64,000 nucleotides of DNA from Bos javanicus (Eukaryota > Chordata > Mammalia > Artiodactyla > Bovidae): contig NC_083879.1 in assembly GCF_032452875.1 (NCBI RefSeq), positions 86,561,572 through 86,625,571 on the forward strand. The letters run 5' to 3'. A model generated the notes under the pieces. That model saw nothing but the letters and a program-made list of their open reading frames with translations, was not told the DNA's origin and did not search any database. Position 1 is the stretch's first letter, and the number at the start of each line of letters is the position of its first letter. The translations under genes and the position numbers were made by a program. Positions 26,001 through 35,400 of the stretch are shown here, one piece after another.

Positions 26001-29000
26001 TTCAGTCGCTCAGTCGTGTCCGACTCTTTTCGACCCCATGAATCGTAGCACGCCAGGCCTCCCTGTCCATCACCAACTCCCAGAGTTCACTCAGACTCAC
26101 GTCCACCGAGTCACTGATGCCATCCAGCCATCTCATCCTCTGTCGTCCCCTTCTCCTCCTGCCCCCAATCCCTCCCAGCATCAGAGTCTTTTCCAGTGAG
26201 TCAACTCTTCGCACGAGGTGGCCAAAGTTCTGGAGTTTCAGCTTTAGCATCAGTCCTTCCAAAGAAATCCCAGGGCTGATCTCCTTCAGAATGGACTGGT
26301 TGGATCTCCTTGCAGTCCAAGGGACTCGCAAGAGTCTTCTCCAACACCACAGTTCAAAAGCATCAATTCTTCGGCGCTCAGCCTTCTTCACAGTCCAACT
26401 CTCACATCCATACATGACCACAGGAAAAACCACAGACTTGACTAGACGAACCTTTGTTGGCAAAGTAATGACTCTGCTTTTCGATATGCTATCTAGGTTG
26501 GTCATAACTTTTCTTCCAAGGGGCAAGCGTCTTTTAATTTCATGGCTGCAATCACCACCTGCAGTGATTTTGGAGCCCAGAAAAATAAAGCCTGACACTG
26601 TTTCCACTGTTTCCCCATCTATTTCCCATGAAGTGATGGGACCAGATGCCATGATCTTCGTTTTCTGAATGTTGAGCTTTAAGCCAACTTTTTCACCCTC
26701 CACTTTCACTTTCATCAAGAGGCTTTTGAGTTCCTCTTCACTTTCTGCCATAAGGGTGGTGTCATCTGCATATCTGAGGTTATTGATATTTCTCCTGGCA
26801 ATCTTGATTCCAGCTTGTGCTTCTTCTAGCCCAGCGTTTCTCATAATGTACTCTGCATATAAGTTAAATAAACAGGGTGACAATATATAGCCCTGATGTA
26901 CTCCTTTTCCTATTTGGAACCAGTCTGTTGTTCCAAGTCCAGTTCTAACTGTTGCTTCCTGACCTGCATACAAATTTCTCAAGAGGCAGATCAGGTGGTC
27001 TGGTATTCCCATTTCTTTCAGAATTTTCTACAATTTATTGTGATCCACAGTCAAAGGCTTTGGCATAGTCAATAAAGCAGAAATAGATGTTTTTCTGGAA
27101 CTCTCTTGCTTTTTCCATGATGCAGCGGATGTTGGCAATTTGATCTCTGGTTCCTCTGCCTTTTCTAAAACCAGCTTGAACATCTGGAAGTTCACGGTTC
27201 ACGTATTGCTGAAGCCTGGCTTGGAGAATTTTGAGCATTACTTTACCAGCATGTGAGATGAGTGTAATTGTGTGGTAGTTTGAGAATTCTTTGGCATTGC
27301 CTTTCTTTGGGATTGGAATGAAAACTGACCTTTTCCAGTCCTCTGGCCACTGCTGAGTTTTCCAAATTTGCTGGCATATTGAGTACAGCACTTTCACAGC
27401 ATCATCTTTCAGGATTTGAAACAGCTCAACTGGAATTCCATCACCTCTGCTAGCTTTGTTCATAGTGATGCTTTCTAAGGCCTACTTGACTTCACATTCC
27501 AGGATGTCTGGCTCTAGGTGAGTGATCACACCATCATGATTATCTTGGTTGTGAAGCTCTTTTTTGTACAGTTCTTCTGTGTATTCTTGCCACCTTTTCT
27601 TAATATCTTCTGCTTCTGTTAGGTCCCTACCATTTCTGTCCTTTATTAAGCCCATCTTTGCATGAAATGTTCCCTTGGTATCTCTAATTTTCTTGAAGAG
27701 ATCTCTAGTCTTTCCCATTCTGTTGTTTTCCTCTATTTCTTTGCATTGATCACTGAGGAAAGCTTTCTCATCTCTTCTTGCTATTCTTTGGAACTCTGCA
27801 TTCAGATGCTTATATCTTTCCTTTTCTCCTTTACTTTTCGCTTCTTTTCACAGCTATATGTAAGGCCTCCTCAGCCATTTTGCTTTTTGGCATTTCTTTT
27901 TCTTGGGGATGGTCTTGATCCCTGTCTCCTATACAATGTCATGAACCTCCGTCCATAGTTCATCAGGCACTTTATCTATCAGATCTAATCCCTTAAATCT
28001 ATTTCTCACTTCCACTGTATAATCATAAGGGATTTGATTTAGGTCATACCTGAATGGTCTAGTGGTTTTCTCTACTTTCTTCAATTTCAGTCTGAATTTG
28101 GCAATAAGGAGTTCATGATCTGAGCCACAGTCAGCTCCTGGTCTTGTTTTTGTTGACTATATAGAGCTTCTCCATCTTTGGCTGCAAAGAATATAATCAA
28201 TCTGATTTCGGTGTTGACCATCTGGTGATGTCCATGTGTAGAGTCTTCTCTTGTGTTGTTGGAAGAGGGTGTTTGCTATGAACAATGTGTTCTCTTGGCA
28301 AAACTCTATTAGTCTTTGCCCTGCTGCATTCTGTATTCCAAGGCCAAATTTGCCTGTTACTCCAGGTGTTTCTTGACTTCCTACTTTTGCATTCCAGTCC
28401 CCTATAATGAAAAGGACATCTTTTTTGGGTGTTAGTTCTAAAAGGTCTTGTAGGTCTTCATAGAACCGTTCAACTTCAGCTTCTTCAGCGTTACTGGTTG
28501 GGGCATAGACTTGGATTACTGTGATATTGAATGGTTTGCCTTGGAAACGAACAGAGATCATTCTGTTGTTTTTGAGATTGCATCCAAGTACTGCATTTTG
28601 GACTCTTTTGTTGACCATGATGGCTACACCATTTCTTAGGCCATAACAAAAGAATATTAGACAAAAAGAAAATAATTCTAAAGTCTAAGATGTGGGTCTT
28701 GGCATCAGGCATTCCTGGGAAACCCAGGTCCTGAAGCATTCAGAAGTCAGCAGTCACCCCAGGTTTCGTGCATGGTTGTCACAGAGATCCCATTAGTTTC
28801 CACGGATGCCCTGATCAGAGGCCCTGACGGGCAGGAGAGAGGATGCAACAGCAACCACAACTGCAGTTTCGGAAAACCAGACTTTCAGCAACAAGGAGGA
28901 GCAGGCCCGCGGCTCCCTGACGCCTCCCGTCCCCCTTCAGCCCCGAGCCCAACGGGTTTCCCAGCCCCAGAAAGTCGGCTACTATTTAAAACATGACTAT

Positions 29001-32000
29001 TTCAGGAATAAGCATTCAGGGTTCCAAACTGAACTGTGGAAAGCAACCGTTCAAATCAAACCACCCAAATGTGTGATCACAGAAGGGCCAATGCTATCAG
29101 ACACGACAGCTTTCACTGATTAATCTCCCGTTCAGGATCTTGAAAGTGAAAGTTGCTCAGTCGTGTCTGACTCTGCAACCCCATGGACTATACAGTCCAT
29201 GGAATTCTCCAGGACAGAAAACTGGAGTGGGTGAGCCATTCCCTTGTCCAGGGGATCTTCCAACCCAGGGATCGAACACAGGTCTCTCACACTGCAGACT
29301 TGGTAAGGCTTATGAGCACCCTGGGATATGACATCTGATAGGCAGACCCTAGTAATTTTCAATGTACAGATGGAGCTGCTTTTAAAAATACAGAAAATTT
29401 TAGGAAAAGCAAATGATACAACAGTTTGAAACTATCTGCCTAAAAATGACCATACAAAAAAGTTCCTGTTTCGTAACTTCATATACATTATCAAAGATGA
29501 AAAATAAACTTAAAGCAATGAATCCAACTAAACCCAAGTGCATTAAGGAACCAAAACGGTCAGCAAACAAGGCTACGCTTATTGTGAGGGCACAACAGAC
29601 GAAGCAGAGAGGACTGGAGAGGACTGCGAGCTCTGATCCTGGCAGCACCAGACACGCTCCGTGATCCTCCACGAGACGGAGCACGGCCTCGCAGAGCAGC
29701 CACTCCTCCGCATCCCGCACGCAGTACCTGCGAGTGCAGCTTCCTGTGGAGCTCTGAGAACAGCGCCGCGTCCGCTTCTCGCCTCTGCCGGGTCACTGAA
29801 AGGCCGGAGATGAGCGTGTTAGTGACACGAAGTTCACTCCCACGACACTATCCCCACAGCAGCAGGTAACTGACGTCTGCAGGCACTCCTGAGCTGAAGA
29901 GTCAGAGCAACCAGTCACTTCCGTTCCAGGAATTTCATCAAGTCATCAAAAAAACGAAACTTGTAAAATATTGACACAATTAGGCTGGAATCAAAGAATT
30001 TACGTGAACATTAGCTAAAGTAACAGAATCTTTGAAAACCCCATCATTTCTATCCAGTGAGGCAGAGTGCCACCAGGTTAGTCAGCTGACAGAGGCAGCC
30101 GGGGCCCACGTCAGGGTCGGGCACTCGGGCAGGGGCCCCAAACAGCTGTGGACACCAGCAGGTAACTGGCAAAGGAAGAGCATTGTGTCTACACAGCAAG
30201 CCTTGCTTCAAACCACAGAGAACACGCAGAAGAATAATCTGCACATGGTTACAATTTCCTTCCTGAAAACAGATCCTCAGGACCCACTCGACAGCATGGC
30301 TGCCAGGCCTTTAACTCTGAAGACAGACTATTTTCAGCTGCTCCCAGCGCGTGTAACGTGCCCACCAGGGGCCTGGATCTGTGCATCTGCAAAGCAAACG
30401 GTCTGTGAACACACCCAGTATCGGGGTTCTCACTAGTATCCAAAATGTGCTAAGCATCAGAGATCAAGAAGGAGCTACAGTGTTCTCAGGTTCAGTTCTG
30501 CAGACAAGAAAGGAAAGTGCATGTTCACAGCAGGACAAGCAGCTTACCACCCCCACCTCACACACAGCTACACGCTAGGTCACCCCAAGATCTGAACCAC
30601 CTCAGTCCTGCACGGCTCACCAAGCCCCACCAGGCCCCACCCTCACATGCCAGGGCCTCACTCCCACCCCCAGCTTCCACAGCACTCAGCTCTGAAACAG
30701 GACATCCGAGCAGACGCCAGCCAAACATAGTTAATAATGCAACAGCCGGAGCGGGTAGAAACCGTGCCGTGGAAACCTCCTCCTAGAAGGCATCGTTACC
30801 ACCTGCAACAGCCAGGCCCGCAGGCAGAACGCACTGGCCAAGGCTGCGTCCCGGGCAGCTGGGACCCGCTCCTAAGTCCCGGGAACTATGAGGAAAGGGG
30901 ACCTGGCGATGAGAGAATAAGACCCTCTGACCAGGACAGGAGCAGCTCTCACAGGGGGTCCTGGTCCTCAAAGCCTCTCCAAGAACACATAGTCAGAGAC
31001 CCATTCATAACCAGGTGCTAACACATGGACAGCTTTCTTCTCTAAGGTGACAAGGTGTAGGAGAGCTTCGGTACCATCTCAGAAAATGTTCAACAGGAAG
31101 TTCCAAAGCACTGGAAGTCTGGATGGCGACAATCAACAGACATGGTACTCAACTCACATGGCTGTTTAAATGCCAAGATAATATGCTAGGTTATCTGCTC
31201 AAAAGGCGTGCAAGATTAAAACCGTGAATCACAAGAGAAGCAGCAAGTGATATTAAGCCTTCTCGTCTTCCTCACATTCTTAACCCAAGTTGTGTTGTTG
31301 AAACAGTATTTACAACCCCTCCCCCCACGTCCTAGTGAAAGAGCTGAGCCATCCCGACATTAACATGTACACACAGAAATATACAGATACGTATCTGGAT
31401 GCACGTACATGCTCTTAAGCTTTGACAAGTTTAACAATGCAACACGAGATAACACTTAAAAATACATACGTTCCTTCTTGATTTTTTCAGCTACTAGAAA
31501 TTCATCTCTTTCAACAGTTGGGGCAAAGTTGCTGCCAATGACGCGCACGGCATACTGGAACTGCTGGGCCACATCAGCTGGAAGGTAAACAGAGGATGCA
31601 AGTTATGGCCAGTCAGGTTCAGCGGTGATCACCTGAAGCTCCCGCTCCTTCAAGACAGCGCGCTGGGCGCCACCTCCCACCTGCCCCAGGCCCTACCTGA
31701 TCGGACCGAAGGGCCACAAGGCAACAGGATGAAGGGCTAAACAGAGTTTTATGGGCAAAGAAAGACGTGACATGCCACCAGCTCTGAAAGCTGCTCGGGG
31801 CCAGAAAACCAACTGGACAGATAATCCTAAGGAGCAGGCAAAGCCCCAGCCACACCACGGCACCTGCAGAGCAGGGCTTACTCACACACGCGTGCACACA
31901 CACACACCACGGTACCTGCGGAGCAGGGCTTACTCACACATTCATGCACACACATACACATACACCATGGTACCTGCAGAGCAGGGCTTACTCACACATG

Positions 32001-32443
32001 CGTGCACACACATACACACACCACGGTACCTGCGGAGCAGGGCTTACACACACGTGCATGCACACACATACACACACACACACACCACGGTACCTGTGGA
32101 GCAGGGCTTACTCACATGTGTGTGCATACACACACACACCCCACAGTACCTGCAGAGCAGGACTTACTCACACGTGCGTACACACACATAAACCACGGTA
32201 CCTGCAGAGCAGGGCTTACTCACACACTCATGCACACACATACACACACACACACACCACGGTACCTGTGGACCAGGGCTTACTCACACGCGCGTGCGTA
32301 CACACACACACACACCACGGTACCTGCAGAGCAGGGCTTACTCACACACTCATACACACACACCATGGTACCTGCAGAGCAGGGCTTACACACACACATA
32401 CATTCACACACACCACGGTAGCAGCAGAGCAGGGCTTACGTGT

Positions 32444-32475
<32 letters not shown>

Positions 32476-35400
32476 CAGGAGTGGCCACAAGCTGCCAACA
32501 GGGGCAGTAACTTTTGATCACGTGTGCCATTCCAGATAAGAGGACGGCTTAAACACAGATGCATGTTGCCACGCCCTTCAGAAACCCCACTAAACTGAGA
32601 AAAAGGGAGATTGAAGGCATAAAGCTACGAGAGCAAAGAAAACACGGTGATCAGTAAACCCTGCTGTCCGCCGTGTCTCACTGTTGGTTGAACCCGGGGA
32701 GTGGAGGCGGGAGCGGGGAAGCTGAAGACGACGGAAGGAGCCGCGGGAACTACAGACGGGCTCCGCAGCCCTCGCTGCAGGTTCACTGTGTTCTCTCGTG
32801 GCTGACCGAGCGGACACAGCCACAAGGCAGCCGCCCCCAGGGTGCGGCAGGTGGAGCTTACAGGCCGCACGCGGCCTGCGGCCTAGCGGTCCATCGAGAC
32901 TCGCAGTGCTGTAGGGGATCCCGGCTGTTACACAACCACGCATTTACAGCACGTGGGCGAGAGGGCCTGACCACCGCCATCTCGGCTAATTTGCTCTCTC
33001 CCTACACCTGCCGACTCGGCTTCTTCCAGCATGTCCCTCCACGACCACGCCACAGCCTCCAGCCCGTCACAGCGCTTCTCCTGAGCAGCAGGCGACTCCT
33101 CCTCCTGCCCCTGGAGCGAACGCCCCTCCAGCCACGGCGGCCGCAAACCCGCCCCTGGCCCCTGCCAGCCCCCAGCCCCGCTCACAGCACCAGCAAGGAC
33201 TCGCTCACGTTCACTGAGACCCTCGACCTCCCCCGAGGTCCTCAGGGCGCCGCCCCGCCCCCACAGCAGCACGCGCAAGCGCGCGCACACACGCGCACAC
33301 ACGCACGGAGTCTTCCTCGGACACGGGGAGACGCGCGGAGGGAAGAGCAAAAGGGAGGAACGCGGAATGCTCCCGTGGGGTCACGGGGCTCGAGGGGGAT
33401 TTTCCTCCTCACGCTGCTCCACACGCAAACAATTTCCTACATCAAGAATACTTTTATAAATATTAAAAGGGTCAGTGAAATCACATATTTAAAAGGAGAG
33501 CTGTGTAACTATTTTAGTTAAAAATTATTTTGACTACCAGGATCCTGAGTTCTACAAACAGTTCTTTAACAAAATGCTCAGGCATGTCAGACAAAAATCC
33601 CAGTCTAAGAGTTTCATAAGCTCTGAATTTTCTCCCACCACAAATCCAGGCCTCCTCCGTACCAGAGGCACACCCCCATCTTCACACCCTCTCCACATGT
33701 CCATGTGTCTCGCATGTCCCTCCCACCTCCACAGCCACGCTGCAGTTCCCCTGTCTGTCCGCCAGCCACGCTTCCAGTCTGTCTTTCCTGTTAATGATAA
33801 GACATTTGGAAAATCCATCAGCTTTTTCTTAAACCAATCCCCAGCCCAGATGCAGGTCAGAATGCCTGTGTGCCAGACACCACAGTCTCAGCAGATGGGG
33901 CGCATGGACTCGTTCGGAGCAAGCGCCACACTGAGAGGATTCACAGTGGAAAGGCCACCAGCGGGCACGGGGAGGCTTCCCCGCCACCACTGTCTGGCCA
34001 CCAGCTCCTCTCCCCAGAGCAGCAGCACCACATCAGCTTCTCATGGGACCACAGGCCATTCTGATCACACAGCTAGCTGAAAAGCAGTACTCAAAACAAA
34101 ACCAAAACACTGCTCTAGGTTTGTGGTTCCCAAACTTTTCAGTCCAAGCCCCCTTTATATTTCTAAGATTGAGGACCCCTGGAAGTTTTTATTTATGGGG
34201 GTTACATCTATCTATTTATACTGTATTAGAAATGTAAACCAAGATTATTTTTAAATACTTATTCATTTAAAATAACAAGCCCATTAAGTACAATTTTCAA
34301 ATGAAGCCTAAAGCTTTAAAAAGTAACATACCCGTTAATCAACATTTAGTGAACATTTTAATAATACATGACACGTTTTAATGTATATCTAATACACATT
34401 CATTTCCCCAAGAGTAAGACTATTCTTTATTTGGAACTTCATCAAGAGCTCTTCACCATCTTCAAAAATCAAAAAACCCACAGCAACACCACTTGCGGCC
34501 CATGAGCTACCAAGACAACGCCCATCCCTGCCCGCACAGGGCTCACACGACCCTCACACAGGGCTTCCAGGTCAGGTCATCGTCTGACCGCACTGTGCAG
34601 GGGACTGTAGTCCCACCTAAGCATTCACACTTAAACACTTAACAGAAACTCCTGCTCTTCTCCTTTATCTCCGACTAGAAACAGGACTACAAAGTGAGAA
34701 AAGGAATGTTGCCTCTGGCAGAGGGGAAGCGATGCAACCTCAAGGACAGTGTTTCCAAAAACAGAAATACCGACTATCCAAAGATGTGATAGGAAGTACA
34801 ATGTTCTCCAGGGGAGGCTCAGGGGTGCTGAGACCTCCCCTGTCACAGGCTGGCCCTGGGTGTTTCCAGCAAACCCACACGTGTTATAAGCAGGAAAAGG
34901 TGGGAAATAATGGTTACACTAACTTTATAAAAATGTCAAGCACCGTTAGAGCTCAGGGCTTGGCTTCTGAAGGTTTGTTGAGGCCAACTACAAATTTTTA
35001 AAAATACGAAAAAATGATTCATATGAAATTCACATAAAAAGTAACAAGTGTCTATAATGCTTCAGTTCCATCGTATTAAAAAAGCGTATCACAAAAGCCG
35101 AAGGCCAGTTGTTTGTAACATCACTAGAGAACGAAGCAGTTAATCAAATGTTCTACTTTGTGAACAAACAAAACACCCACTAATGAAACTCTTTTAAAAC
35201 CTCAAACCCTGTAAAGGCAGCAATTAGCACTCCTTCTTTACTCATGAGGTAGAACAAATTAGAATAGAACGAGGGAAGCGATTAAAGACTTACAAATTCT
35301 TCAGTGGACAGAAGCGTAATTTGGAAACATGAATACAACTGTTTGGACATCCTAGTTGCCCAGAACGGAGAAAAGAGAGCATCATTTTAGTGGATTTTAT

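Noticed and set aside
26002..27463. Minus-strand frames of 336 and 142 codons as host genes
   Set aside because: They encode BovB reverse transcriptase fragments (YADD motif) separated by a frameshift and a stop, so they are listed as a transposon and not as a gene.
31751..32510. Plus-strand open frames of 139-188 codons rich in HTHT
   Set aside because: They are produced by the intron 1 CA-rich minisatellite, with no start context or family match.
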